Positions 19,243 to 27,484 of a DNA stretch of 64,000 nt are shown here, piece by piece. A program made the translations under genes and the position numbers. Where the stretch lies: positions 186,001-250,000 of the forward strand of contig CAWERW010000005.1 of assembly GCA_963811595.1 (NCBI GenBank), written 5' to 3'. Source of the DNA: DASQFQ01 sp963811595 (lineage in GTDB: Bacteria > Actinomycetota > Thermoleophilia > Solirubrobacterales > Solirubrobacteraceae). The stretch's first letter is position 1. The number at the start of each line of letters is the position of its first letter. Under the pieces are notes generated by a model. The model did no database searches, was not told where the DNA came from, and saw only the letters and a program-made list of their open reading frames with translations.

Positions 19243-20625
19243 ATGCCTGAATCCTCCTACGACTGCATCGTCATCGGCTCGGGCCCCGGTGGCTACGTCG
19301 CCGCCATCCGCGCCGCGCAGCTCGGCATGAAGACCGCGGTCGTCGAGCGCGACGTCGTCGGAGGCCGCTGCCTGAACTACGCCTGCATCCCCGCCAAGGC
19401 CGTCCTGCGCGTCGCCGACGTGCTGGCCGAGATCGACGAGGCCGACGACTTCGGCATCTCGGTCCCCGAGCGCAGCGTCGACTTCGCCAAGGTCATGGCG
19501 CGCCGCGAGAAGGTCATCAAGACGCTCACCGGCGGCGTCTCCGGCCTCTTCAAGAAGAACGAGATCGACTACATCGAGGGCCACGGCTCCGTCACCGACG
19601 ACGGCAACGTCAAGGTCGGCGGCAACTTCGACGGCACCGAGATCGAGGCGAAGACCGTCATCCTCGCCACCGGCTCGATCCCCAAGCCGCTGCCCGGCAC
19701 CGAGTTCGGCGGTCGCGTCATCGGCACCGAGGAGGCGTGGGCGCTCGAGGACCTGCCCGAGACGATCGCCGTCGCCGGCGCCGGCGCGTCGGGCGTGGAG
19801 ATCGCCTCCGCCTACGGCCGGCTCGGCACGAAGGTGCTGCTGTTCGAGGCGCTCGACCGCGTCGTCCCCGCCGAGGACCCCGACATCTCGAAGCTCGTCG
19901 CCCGCGGGCTCGGCAAGCAGAACATGACGATCCACACCGGCACGAAGGTGGAGAACGTCGAGACCGGCGACGACAAGGTGTCGTTCAAGTACGGCGACGA
20001 GACCGCGGAGGTCGACTGGTTCGTGATCGCCGCCGGCCGCGGCCCGGACGTCGAAGGGCTCGGGCTCGAGGAGGCCGGCGTCAAGCTCGACGACAACGGG
20101 CTGATCGACGTCGACGGCGCGCTGCGCACGTCGGCCAAGGGCGTCTACGCGATCGGCGACCTCGTGCGCGGCCCGGCGCTCGCCCACAAGGCCTCCGACG
20201 AGGGCATCATCGCCGTCGAGGACGCCGCCGGGATGGAGACGCACCCGATCGAGTACATCGACATCCCGCGCGCCACGTTCTGCACGCCCAACGTCGGCTC
20301 GTTCGGGCTGACCGAGGAGCAGGCCAGGGAGCAGGGCTTCGACGTCACCGTCGGCAAGGTCCAGTACGGCGCGGTCGGCGCCGGCACGGTCTACGGCGAC
20401 CGCGGCGGCATGATCAAGATCATCGGCGACAAGAAGTACGGCGAGCTGATCGGCGGCCACATCGTCGGCGCCCGCGCGACAGAGCTGATCCAGGAGCTCG
20501 TGAACGCCCGCGCGCTCGAGGGCGGCTACCACGAGGTCGGCCGCATCATCCACGGTCACCCCACGCTGTCCGAAGCCGTCATGGAGGCCGCGCGCGCGGC
20601 CGACGGCTGGCTGATCCACGGCTGA
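19243..20625 (+). CDS. lpdA: Dihydrolipoyl dehydrogenase (E3)
   Basis: A 460-residue flavoprotein disulfide reductase. GSGPGG (12-17) binds FAD, the redox disulfide is Cys43/Cys48 in GGRCLNYACIPAK, GAGASG near residue 171 binds NAD, and the C-terminal HGHPTLSEAVMEA supplies the catalytic His-Glu pair. It reoxidises dihydrolipoyl groups on E2 subunits. It is the only E3 in the window and therefore likely serves both 2-oxoacid dehydrogenase sets at 25-31 kb and 34-37 kb. The active-site loop is slightly atypical (Tyr-Ala for the usual Val/x-Gly). Confidence 0.93.
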   Translation: MPESSYDCIVIGSGPGGYVAAIRAAQLGMKTAVVERDVVGGRCLNYACIPAKAVLRVADVLAEIDEADDFGISVPERSVDFAKVMARREKVIKTLTGGVSGLFKKNEIDYIEGHGSVTDDGNVKVGGNFDGTEIEAKTVILATGSIPKPLPGTEFGGRVIGTEEAWALEDLPETIAVAGAGASGVEIASAYGRLGTKVLLFEALDRVVPAEDPDISKLVARGLGKQNMTIHTGTKVENVETGDDKVSFKYGDETAEVDWFVIAAGRGPDVEGLGLEEAGVKLDDNGLIDVDGALRTSAKGVYAIGDLVRGPALAHKASDEGIIAVEDAAGMETHPIEYIDIPRATFCTPNVGSFGLTEEQAREQGFDVTVGKVQYGAVGAGTVYGDRGGMIKIIGDKKYGELIGGHIVGARATELIQELVNARALEGGYHEVGRIIHGHPTLSEAVMEAARAADGWLIHG

Positions 20626-20628
20626 GTG

Positions 20629-21216
20629 ATGGCCGGGGCGGACCCCGAGCAGCCGATCTTCTACTACGACCTGTGCTCGCCCGAGGCGTACCTCGCGGCG
20701 GAGCGGTCCGCGAGCGTGCTCGGCACCGTGCCCGAGTGGCAGCCGGTGCGGCTGTCGGGGCTGCGGGCGGGCGAGGTCGGCCCGTTCCGCTGCAACGCCG
20801 AGGTCGACGCCTACCGCGAGGACATCGAGCGCCGCGTCGTGCGGTACGCGCTCCAGCCGCTGCGCTGGCCCGACCCGTTCCCGCCCGACGCCGAGTGGGC
20901 GATGCTCGTCGCCACCTACGCGAAGCAGATCGGCCGCGCGGTGGCGTTCTCGCTCGCCGCGTTCCGCCAGGCCTACGCGGCGGGGCGCGACCTCGGCCAT
21001 CCCGACACCGTGCTGCTCGCCGCCGCCGCCTGCGAGATGCATCCCGCCGCGATCGAGAAGGGCGCCGACCGCGACTCGATCCGCCGCCGGCTCGACGAGG
21101 CCACGGCCGCCGCCGACGCGGCCGGCGTGCTCGAGGTCCCCGCGGTGCGCATCGGCGACCGCGTCTTCCACGGCGACCGCGAGCTCGAGGCCGCGGCGGC
21201 GGTGCTGGCGGCATGA
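20629..21216 (+). CDS. DsbA/HCCA-isomerase-like thioredoxin-fold protein
   Basis: The protein (195 residues from the ATG; a GTG codon lies just before at 20626) follows lpd by three bases. It has the DsbA-family layout: an N-terminal strand IFYYDLCSPEAYLAAE, a helical insertion, and a C-terminal VPAVRIGDRVFHGDREL with the cis-proline before Ala-Val. The N-terminal segment has CSPE in place of the redox CxxC, as in 2-hydroxychromene-2-carboxylate isomerase and related glutathione-type enzymes. It could handle a thiol conjugate; the real substrate is unknown. Confidence 0.75.
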   Translation: MAGADPEQPIFYYDLCSPEAYLAAERSASVLGTVPEWQPVRLSGLRAGEVGPFRCNAEVDAYREDIERRVVRYALQPLRWPDPFPPDAEWAMLVATYAKQIGRAVAFSLAAFRQAYAAGRDLGHPDTVLLAAAACEMHPAAIEKGADRDSIRRRLDEATAAADAAGVLEVPAVRIGDRVFHGDRELEAAAAVLAA

Positions 21217-21455
21217 GGGCCAACCGCGAGTACGAGCTGCGCGTGCGCAAGAGCGGCCGCGGGCCGGCGATGCTGCGCGGGCCGGCCGCCGCCGATCACG
21301 TCGAGGTGGTCGAGATCGCCACCGGCGAGGTCGTGCTGTTCTGGGACACGCAGCCGGCGCAGACCGGGCGGCTCGCGCGCGGGCTGCGCGCGGACCTCTC
21401 CGCGCTCGACGCCGAGGCCTTCATCGCCAAGTGGCGGCGCTGGCAGGTCGCGTGA
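21213..21455 (+). CDS. Small conserved hypothetical protein (80 aa)
   Basis: The ATG at 21213 overlaps the previous stop (ATGA). The 80-residue product begins with basic RANREYELRVRKSGRGPAML and then alternates short strands such as VEVVEIATGEVVLFWD with a C-terminal helix. No motif is recognised. The tight coupling to the thioredoxin-fold gene suggests joint expression. Convergent with the lipoprotein gene, one base apart. Confidence 0.65.
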   Translation: MRANREYELRVRKSGRGPAMLRGPAAADHVEVVEIATGEVVLFWDTQPAQTGRLARGLRADLSALDAEAFIAKWRRWQVA

Positions 21456-21456
21456 G

Positions 21457-22053
21457 CTACTCGGCGATGTAGAGCTGGAGGGCGGCGAAGCGCGCCTGGT
21501 CGGCGGGCTCGCGGGCGACGAGCCCGGCGCGGGTGCCGGTCAGCGACCCCTGGTCGCGCACGTAGGTGAGCTGGCGCGCGCCGACCGTGAAGCCGAGCAC
21601 GACCTCGCCCTCGCGCTCGCCGGGCCCGCACGTGAGCACGACGGGCACCGGCGCGCCGGGCGGCTCGGCGGCGCCGAACTGCGCGCGCAGGCCGGAGACG
21701 AGGCGACCGTCGCTGACGCGCTGCACGCGGGCGCGGCCGTCGCGGTCGACGGTGAGCTGATAGCCGCGGCAGAAGACGCCGGCGCGGCCCTGGAGCCGCT
21801 CGGGCCGGCGGATCGTGCCGACCACGGACGCGGTGGCGGGCGCCGGCTCGGGCGCCACGGCCCGGCCGCCGCGGAAGGCCGGCAGATCGTCGCCCTCGAC
21901 GTCGACCTGCGGTCGCTCGGGGAGCTGCGGCTCGGCCTGCGCCGGTGCGGCGGTCGGCGTCGGGGTCGCGGCGGTGCGCCGCGCGCCCTCGTCGTCCTCG
22001 CCGCCGCAGCCGGCCGCGAGCAGCGCCAGCAGGATCAGTCCACGCTTCAGCAC
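21457..22053 (-). CDS. Putative lipoprotein
   Basis: From the GTG at 22053 the protein has 198 residues. It begins LKRGLILLALLAAGCGG, a lipoprotein signal with a lipobox LAAGC. A low-complexity Thr/Pro/Ala/Glu linker leads to a small beta-rich domain with two cysteines (FCRGYQLTVDRDGR and VVLTCGPGE). The start overlaps the end of the pseudopilin-like gene by seven bases, linking the two. It may be an accessory factor at the outer face of the membrane for that protein; the domain is not recognised. Confidence 0.75.
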   Translation of the reverse strand: MLKRGLILLALLAAGCGGEDDEGARRTAATPTPTAAPAQAEPQLPERPQVDVEGDDLPAFRGGRAVAPEPAPATASVVGTIRRPERLQGRAGVFCRGYQLTVDRDGRARVQRVSDGRLVSGLRAQFGAAEPPGAPVPVVLTCGPGEREGEVVLGFTVGARQLTYVRDQGSLTGTRAGLVAREPADQARFAALQLYIAE

Positions 22054-23195
22054 ACGATCTCCTGTCCGAGGCCGCCCACCGGGCCGACCACCCACGGCGG
22101 GATGTCGCAGGCGGTGTCGATGACCTCGCCGCCGCCCTCGATCACGTCGCGCACCGGTCCGGGCAGCGCGCCCGGCAGCACCGGCTCGTCGTCGGTCTCG
22201 TCGATGATCCCGTTCTCCTCGCCCGGACGGTACTGCCCCGTGACGATGCGCGGGTAGGGGTCGCGCTCGTCCTCGACCTTCTCGTAGCCGCCTTCGCCGT
22301 CGGCCTCGAAGCGCACGGTCCCGTCGACGGACAGCCCGCCCGGGGTGATCGAGTTGAGCGCGTCGTACTCGATCTCGACGTAGCCGTCACCGGCGTCGAC
22401 GCGGAACTCGTTCGGCGCCTGGCCGGGGAACGGATTGGCCTGCGGCTCGGTCTGCGGGTCGCGCAGCTCGATCGGGCGCGCGCTCTCGCAGTAGTCGGGC
22501 AGCGCGCTCGCCGTGCAGGTGGGCGACTGGGTGATCACGCCGCGCCCGGTCTCGCGGTCGATGACGATGACGATCCGCGAGTCCTCGAGATCGGCGTCGC
22601 CGAGCAGCGGGTCGACGGTGTCGCGGTCGTCGCCGTCGAGGAAGCCGCCGGAGCTGGCGCTGGGGATGAAGAAGTCCTGGACGAGCAGGCCCTCGCCGGG
22701 CGACGGCTCGACCTGGAAGTAGCGGCTGTTGCGCCCGCCGTCCTGGTCGATCGTGCCCTGGGCGACGAGGTCCTCGAAGGCCTCGCTCGAAGGTCCGTTG
22801 AGCGCGTCGAGGATGTCGCCGCGGTCGCTGTCCCGCAGCCCCGCGTAGAACTCGAGCAGGTCGAGCAGCCGCTCCGCTTCTTCGAGGTCGCCGTTCTCGC
22901 GCGCCTCGCGCGCCCGGGCGAGGATCTCGGCGTAGCCCTCGCCGGCCTCGGCCAGCGGCGCGAGCGCCTGCTCGCGTTCCTCGAGCTCGCGCAGCTGCTC
23001 GGCGATGCCGGCCGGCGTGCCCGCCACGGTGCTCTCGCACTCGCCTCCCGCGATCTGGCAGACCGCGTTGCGCGCCTCGCTCGCGATCGAGCTGCCGATG
23101 CCGGTGGCGATGAACGCGCCGATGACGACGGCGACCAGCAGCAGCACCCCGAGGTACTCCGCCGACCCCTGTCCTCGCTGACCACGCAGATCCAT
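22047..23195 (-). CDS. TadE/Flp-pilin-like protein with large extracellular domain
   Basis: A 382-residue protein whose first 40 residues match the class III signal and helix of TadE or Flp pseudopilins (RGQGSAEYLGVLLLVAVVIG, with the Gly-Ser-x-Glu-Tyr arrangement in which Glu is at about +4/+5). The remaining 340 residues are acidic, lack further membrane helices and have four well-spaced cysteines (for instance SPTCTASALPDYCES and DTACDIPP). No Tad machinery genes are in the window. The ATG at 23195 is preferred because it gives the standard short basic leader. Confidence 0.75.
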   Translation of the reverse strand: MDLRGQRGQGSAEYLGVLLLVAVVIGAFIATGIGSSIASEARNAVCQIAGGECESTVAGTPAGIAEQLRELEEREQALAPLAEAGEGYAEILARAREARENGDLEEAERLLDLLEFYAGLRDSDRGDILDALNGPSSEAFEDLVAQGTIDQDGGRNSRYFQVEPSPGEGLLVQDFFIPSASSGGFLDGDDRDTVDPLLGDADLEDSRIVIVIDRETGRGVITQSPTCTASALPDYCESARPIELRDPQTEPQANPFPGQAPNEFRVDAGDGYVEIEYDALNSITPGGLSVDGTVRFEADGEGGYEKVEDERDPYPRIVTGQYRPGEENGIIDETDDEPVLPGALPGPVRDVIEGGGEVIDTACDIPPWVVGPVGGLGQEIVC

Positions 23196-23249
23196 ACCGG
23201 CATCGTGCCCGCGCGGCGGCGCTCCCACATGAGGCCGCGGGCCCCTCTT

Positions 23250-23702
23250 TCAGTCCCGCGGTGGTCCCGGATCGGGGTGGGACCCGGTCCCGGGCGGCAG
23301 GCGCACGATCGCGCCGTAGGTGAAGAACGCGACCCACGCGGCGCCCACGCCGGGCGCGGTGAACGTGAAGACCGCGTAGGGGAAGAGCGCGAACAGCAGC
23401 GGCACGAGCCCGACCGCCCAGCGGCGCGGGTGGCGCCCGCGGCGGGTCGCGAACGCGAGCGCCGCCATGTACAGCGGCCACGTGACGGGCAGGAACAGGC
23501 ACATCCAGACGTAGCCGTTCCACCACGGGTCGTCCTCGTCCTGGCCCAGCAGCGCGCCGAGCAGCGCGAGCGCGAGGCCGACCGCGATCAGCACGCAGGC
23601 GAGCAGCCACAGGTTGAAGCCGAGCCACCGGAGCCAGCCGGGGCGCTCGGGCGCCGCGGCCGGCGGCGCCGGGAACGGCGGTGATTCGCCGGCAAGCGGC
23701 AT
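23250..23702 (-). CDS. Small integral membrane protein, four predicted helices
   Basis: About 150 residues: a Pro/Ala-rich start (PLAGESPPFPAPPAAA), then helices around LWLLACVLIAVGLALALLGA, WMCLFLPVTWPLYMAALAFA, LVPLLFALFPYAVFTFT and GAAWVAFFTYGAIV, and a Pro-rich end. The start may be 23702 or 23714; the latter overlaps the divergent aldolase ATG at 23713. It lies 54 bases upstream of the pseudopilin-like gene on the same strand and may be part of the same membrane assembly. No known family. Confidence 0.65.
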   Translation of the reverse strand: MPLAGESPPFPAPPAAAPERPGWLRWLGFNLWLLACVLIAVGLALALLGALLGQDEDDPWWNGYVWMCLFLPVTWPLYMAALAFATRRGRHPRRWAVGLVPLLFALFPYAVFTFTAPGVGAAWVAFFTYGAIVRLPPGTGSHPDPGPPRD

Positions 23703-23712
23703 GATGCGGGTC

Positions 23713-24453
23713 ATGGTAGGTGAGCTGCGCCGGAGGATGGCCGCGGGCGACGAGCTGCTCGGCACGTTCCTCGACCTCGGGTCCGCGCTGGCGGCCGAGA
23801 TCACGGCGGGCGCGGGCTTCGACTGGCTCGTGGTCGACCTCGAGCACGGCGCCGGCGGGCGCGAGGCGACGCTCGCGCAGCTGCAGGCGGCGCGCGCGCC
23901 GGTCGTCGTGCGGGTGCCGTCGGCGGACAGCGAGGAGACCGGCTGGGTGCTCGACCACGGCGCGGCGGGCGTGATCGTCCCGCGCGTGCAGGGCATCCGC
24001 GAAGCCGCCCGCGCGGCCGCCGCGACGCGCTACGCGGGGAGCCGCGGGCTCGACCCGGGCTCGCGCGCGAGCGGCTTCGGCCGCGACGCCGCGCATGCCG
24101 GGCGCGCGGACGAGGAGCGCGTGCTCATGGTGCAGATCGAGACGCGCGGCGCGCTCGACGACGTCGAGGAGATCGCCGCGCTGCCCGGCGTCGATGCGCT
24201 GTTCGTCGGGCCCTACGACCTCGGCGTCGCGCTCGGCGTCACCCCGGGCGCCGCCACCCCGGAGGTGCAGGAGGCCGCAGGCCGCGTGGCCGCCGCGGCG
24301 CGCGCGCACGGCAAGGCAGCCGCCGTCTTCCTCGGCGACCCCGCGCTCGCGCCCGCGTACCGCGAGCTCGGCTTCACGCTGATCAGCGCCGGCTTCACCG
24401 GCCCGCTGCTGGCCGGCGCCACCGACGCCCTCCTGCGGGCGCTGCGGCCGTGA
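23713..24453 (+). CDS. HpcH/HpaI-family aldolase
   Basis: A 246-residue class II pyruvate-type aldolase fold. VVDLEHG near residue 40, the metal ligand in QIETRGAL near 140 and GPYDLGVALG near 168 are typical of HpcH/HpaI/2-keto-3-deoxy-glucarate aldolases. It would reversibly cleave a 2-keto-4-hydroxy acid with a divalent metal. In-frame ATGs also occur at 23701 and 23704, but the family normally starts a few residues before RRRMAAGDELLG. The substrate is unknown. Confidence 0.85.
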   Translation: MVGELRRRMAAGDELLGTFLDLGSALAAEITAGAGFDWLVVDLEHGAGGREATLAQLQAARAPVVVRVPSADSEETGWVLDHGAAGVIVPRVQGIREAARAAAATRYAGSRGLDPGSRASGFGRDAAHAGRADEERVLMVQIETRGALDDVEEIAALPGVDALFVGPYDLGVALGVTPGAATPEVQEAAGRVAAAARAHGKAAAVFLGDPALAPAYRELGFTLISAGFTGPLLAGATDALLRALRP

Positions 24454-24695
24454 TCCTGCGCCTCGTCCGGATCGGCCTGCCCGCGGCGATCGCCGCGGCC
24501 GGGATCGTGTTCCTCATCGCCGGCGAGGGCGAGAACGACCAGGGGATCGGCATCGCGCTGATCGGCGTCGCGCTCACGGTGATGCTGCTCAACGTCGCGC
24601 TCCGGCTCGGCGTCTCCTCCGAGCGCGACCGCGAGCGCGAGGAGGAGGCGCGCGAGCACTTCGACCGCACCGGGCGCTGGCCCGACGAGGACTAG
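24450..24695 (+). CDS. Small two-helix membrane protein (81 aa)
   Basis: The GTG at 24450 overlaps the aldolase stop (GTGA). Two hydrophobic segments (LPAAIAAAGIVFLIAG and IGIALIGVALTVMLLNVAL) are followed by a charged cytoplasmic tail rich in Arg/Glu. Its TAG overlaps the convergent SRPBCC gene. No family is recognised. Confidence 0.65.
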   Translation: MILRLVRIGLPAAIAAAGIVFLIAGEGENDQGIGIALIGVALTVMLLNVALRLGVSSERDREREEEAREHFDRTGRWPDED

Positions 24696-25084
24696 CCGGC
24701 CTCGGCGCGCCGCGCGAGCCGCCGCAGCGTGGCGGCGATGACCGGTCCGTAGACGCGCGCCAGCGCGCGCTCGAGCGGCGGCGGGGCGATCAGGTCGACC
24801 GCCACCTCGCACCCATCGGCCCGCGGGTCGACGCGGTGGACCATCTCCACCAGGCCGACCCGCCACGTCCACGACCGCCCCGGGCGCTTGGCGACGATCC
24901 GCGCCGGGATCGGTACCGCGCCGAGCAGCCGCGCGGCGCCGACGGCGCCCTCACGCACCTCCGGCTCGCCCAGCCCCCAGGCGCCCCGCACGTGCGGCGC
25001 CCACGTCGCCCAGTCGTCCGGGCGCGCGAGCAGCCGCCAGGCCGCCTCGGCGGGCGCGGAGCACGTGACCGCGAAGGTGCGCAT
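24692..25084 (-). CDS. SRPBCC-fold protein (polyketide cyclase/dehydratase-like)
   Basis: A 130-residue protein of the START/SRPBCC ligand-binding fold: TFAVTCSAPAEAAWRLLARP and DDWATWAPHV at the start, a central sheet, and a long C-terminal helix ALARVYGPVIAATLRRLA. Such proteins bind hydrophobic small molecules. The ATG at 25084 gives the canonical N-terminus. It is divergent from pdhA across a 102-base spacer holding two hairpins. Confidence 0.8.
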   Translation of the reverse strand: MRTFAVTCSAPAEAAWRLLARPDDWATWAPHVRGAWGLGEPEVREGAVGAARLLGAVPIPARIVAKRPGRSWTWRVGLVEMVHRVDPRADGCEVAVDLIAPPPLERALARVYGPVIAATLRRLARRAEAG

Positions 25085-25096
25085 TGCGGACTGGCC

Positions 25097-25133
25097 TACC
25101 CGCACGCGGGGTAAGCGTCCCCCGAGTAGGGGG
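25097..25133. other. Two adjacent hairpins upstream of pdhA
   Basis: TACCC/GGGTA with a seven-base loop (25097-25113) is followed by CCCCC/GGGGG with a five-base loop GAGTA (25119-25133). They lie between the divergent SRPBCC gene and pdhA, upstream of the pdhA -10 box. They could be protein-binding dyads or a small terminator; nothing else is seen in this spacer. Confidence 0.4.
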
Positions 25134-25172
25134 TGCAAGCGCGCCGAGTCCGAGGCGCGGCAGATCACCCGC

Positions 25173-25178
25173 TAACGT
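25173..25178 (+). promoter_or_regulatory. -10 box TAACGT, leaderless promoter of pdhA
   Basis: TAACGT ends eight bases before the pdhA ATG. No Shine-Dalgarno is visible between box and start. Confidence 0.55.
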
Positions 25179-25186
25179 CGCAAGCC

Positions 25187-26449
25187 ATGGCCGAAGTCAC
25201 GCAAGAGGAGAGGGAGCGGGCCGCGCAGCGCGAGCTGCCCGAACGCGACGCCGCCCGCGAGTGGCTCGAGTCGATGATGCTCATCCGCCGCTTCGAGGAG
25301 CGCGCGGGCGAGATGTACGCGAAGGCGAAAGTCGGCGGCTTCCTCCACCTCGCCATCGGCGAGGAGGCGACGATCGTCGGCGCCGTCCGCGCGATGCGCG
25401 ACGAGGACTACCTGATCTCGACCTACCGCTCGCACGGCCACGCGCTGTCGCGCGGCACCGACCCGAACAAGGTCATGGCCGAGCTGTTCGGCCGCGAGTC
25501 CGGCGTCTCCCACGGGCGCGGCGGCTCGATGCACATGTTCGACCTCGAGAACCGCTTCATGGGCGGCTACGGGATCGTCGGCGGCAACCTCCCGCTCGCC
25601 GCGGGCATGGCGCTGTCCTCCGACTACCGCGGCACCGAGGAGGTCACGCTGTGCGTGTTCGGCGACGGCGCCTCCAACCAGGGCACGTTCGGCGAGACGC
25701 TCAACCTCGCCGCGCTGTGGGACCTGCCGGTCGTCTTCATGGTCACGAACAACCAGTTCGGGATGGGCACCGCGCTCGAGCGCCACTCCGCGGTCACCGA
25801 CCTGCACCGCCGCGGCGAGGGCTTCGGCGTGCCCGGCATGCGCTGCGACGGCATGGACGTGCTCGACACCTACGCCGTCATCGGCGAGGCGCTCAAGCAG
25901 GCGCGCGAGGAGCGCCAGCCCGTGCTCGTCGAGGCCATCACCTACCGCTTCCGCGGCCACTCCATGGCCGACCCCGAGGAGTACCGCACCAAGGAGCAGG
26001 TCGCCGAGTGGCGCAAGAAGGACCCGATCCAGGTCTTCGCGCGCAAGCTCGAGGAGGAGGGGATGCTCGAGGAGGGCGAGGCCGAGAAGCTGGACGAGGC
26101 GGTCGTCAAGGTCGTCGATGACGCCGTGCGCTTCGCCGACAAGGCGAAGTTCCCGCCGCCCGAGTCGCTCTACGACGACATCTACGTGCTCGGCGACCAG
26201 CTCAAGGGCTGGTACTCCGTCGACGAGCGCTCCGCCGGCGTGCACCGGGGCGAGAAGGAGCGCGAGCTGGCCGAGAAGGAGCTCGGGCCGACCGGCGCCT
26301 ACGGCGACGCGGTCGAGCAGGCGCAGAAGGAGGACCTCGGCCTCGACAAGGCGTCCGACAAGGCGCAGGCCGACGACGACGAGGCCGAAGAGGCCGAGCG
26401 AGGCGGAGCCGGTGGCGAGGCCTCCGGCCGAGACAGGGCTCAGGAGTAA
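25187..26449 (+). CDS. pdhA: Pyruvate dehydrogenase E1 component, alpha subunit
   Basis: A 420-residue ThDP-dependent E1alpha. The thiamine diphosphate motif runs from GDGASNQG near residue 161 to TNN about 27 residues later. GRGGSMHMFD is a substrate-channel loop and YRFRGHSMADPEEYRT the phosphorylation-loop equivalent. It decarboxylates a 2-oxoacid and loads the acyl group on lipoyl-E2. About 60 residues past the normal end form an acidic, Glu/Ala/Gly-rich tail absent from most homologues. The ATG at 25187 is supported by TAACGT eight bases upstream. Pyruvate specificity is inferred. Confidence 0.9.
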   Translation: MAEVTQEERERAAQRELPERDAAREWLESMMLIRRFEERAGEMYAKAKVGGFLHLAIGEEATIVGAVRAMRDEDYLISTYRSHGHALSRGTDPNKVMAELFGRESGVSHGRGGSMHMFDLENRFMGGYGIVGGNLPLAAGMALSSDYRGTEEVTLCVFGDGASNQGTFGETLNLAALWDLPVVFMVTNNQFGMGTALERHSAVTDLHRRGEGFGVPGMRCDGMDVLDTYAVIGEALKQAREERQPVLVEAITYRFRGHSMADPEEYRTKEQVAEWRKKDPIQVFARKLEEEGMLEEGEAEKLDEAVVKVVDDAVRFADKAKFPPPESLYDDIYVLGDQLKGWYSVDERSAGVHRGEKERELAEKELGPTGAYGDAVEQAQKEDLGLDKASDKAQADDDEAEEAERGGAGGEASGRDRAQE

Positions 26450-27435
26450 TGGCCGTCATCCGCTACCGCGAGGCGCTCAACCAGGCGCTGCGCGAGGAGA
26501 TGCAGCGCGACGAGAACGTCTTCCTGATGGGCGAGGACATCGGGGTCTTCAACGGCGCCTTCAAGGTCACCAACGGCCTGCTCGACGAGTTCGGCGAGAA
26601 GCGCGTCCGCGACACGCCGATCTCCGAGAACACGATCGTCGGCATGGGCGTCGGCTCCGCGATGACCGGGCTGCGCCCCGTCGTCGAGCTGATGACGATC
26701 AACTTCTCGCTGCTCGCCATGGATCAGATGATCAACCACATGGCGACGATCCACTACATGTTCGGCGGCCAGGTGCGCGTGCCGATGGTGGTGCGGATGC
26801 CGCAGGGCGCCGGCCACCAGCTCGGCCCGACGCACTCGCACTCATGGGAGGCGCTGTTCCTGCACGTCCCGGGCATGCTCGTCGCGACGCCGTCGACCGC
26901 GGCCGACGCCAAGGGGCTGCTGAAGTCGGCGATCCGCGACGACAACCCCGTCGTCTTCATCGAGCACGAGTACCTCTACGGCCAGCGCGGCGAGGTCCCC
27001 GAGGACGAGGACCACACGGTCGACTTCGGCCAGGCCGCGATCCGCCGCGAGGGCGACGACGTGACGATCATCGGCATCTCCCGCATGGCGGTCACGGCGG
27101 AGAAGGCCGCGAAGGTCCTCTCCGACGAGCACGAGATCGAGGCCGAGGTGATCGACCCGCGCACGCTGCGCCCGCTCGACCTCGACACGATCCTCGAGTC
27201 CGTGCGCAAGACCAACCGCGCGGTGATCGTCGAGGAGGGGTGGCCGCACGGCGGCGTCGGCGCGAACCTGGCGGCGCTGATCCAGGAGCAGGCCTTCGAT
27301 CACCTCGACGCGCCGATCGGGCGCGTGACCGGCGCCGACCTGCCGATGCCGTACTCGAAGCCGCTCGAGCAGATCGCCTACCCGCACGAGCCGCAGATCG
27401 TCGAAGCGGTCATCGCGACGTTCCGCGACATCTAG
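26449..27435 (+). CDS. pdhB: Pyruvate dehydrogenase E1 component, beta subunit
   Basis: A 328-residue E1beta. The start overlaps the pdhA stop by one base (TAATG). GEDIGVFNGAFKVT near residue 28 and RMPQGAGHQLGPTHSHS near 128 are typical; VEEGWPHGGVGANL near 260 is the transketolase C-terminal region. It completes the alpha2beta2 E1 active site, where the subunits share ThDP. The E2 gene does not follow directly; a c-di-GMP protein lies between. Confidence 0.92.
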   Translation: MAVIRYREALNQALREEMQRDENVFLMGEDIGVFNGAFKVTNGLLDEFGEKRVRDTPISENTIVGMGVGSAMTGLRPVVELMTINFSLLAMDQMINHMATIHYMFGGQVRVPMVVRMPQGAGHQLGPTHSHSWEALFLHVPGMLVATPSTAADAKGLLKSAIRDDNPVVFIEHEYLYGQRGEVPEDEDHTVDFGQAAIRREGDDVTIIGISRMAVTAEKAAKVLSDEHEIEAEVIDPRTLRPLDLDTILESVRKTNRAVIVEEGWPHGGVGANLAALIQEQAFDHLDAPIGRVTGADLPMPYSKPLEQIAYPHEPQIVEAVIATFRDI

Positions 27436-27484
27436 CAAGACTCAGCATTCAAGGTCTCCGGGGCGCCGTGCCGATGCAGCCTCG

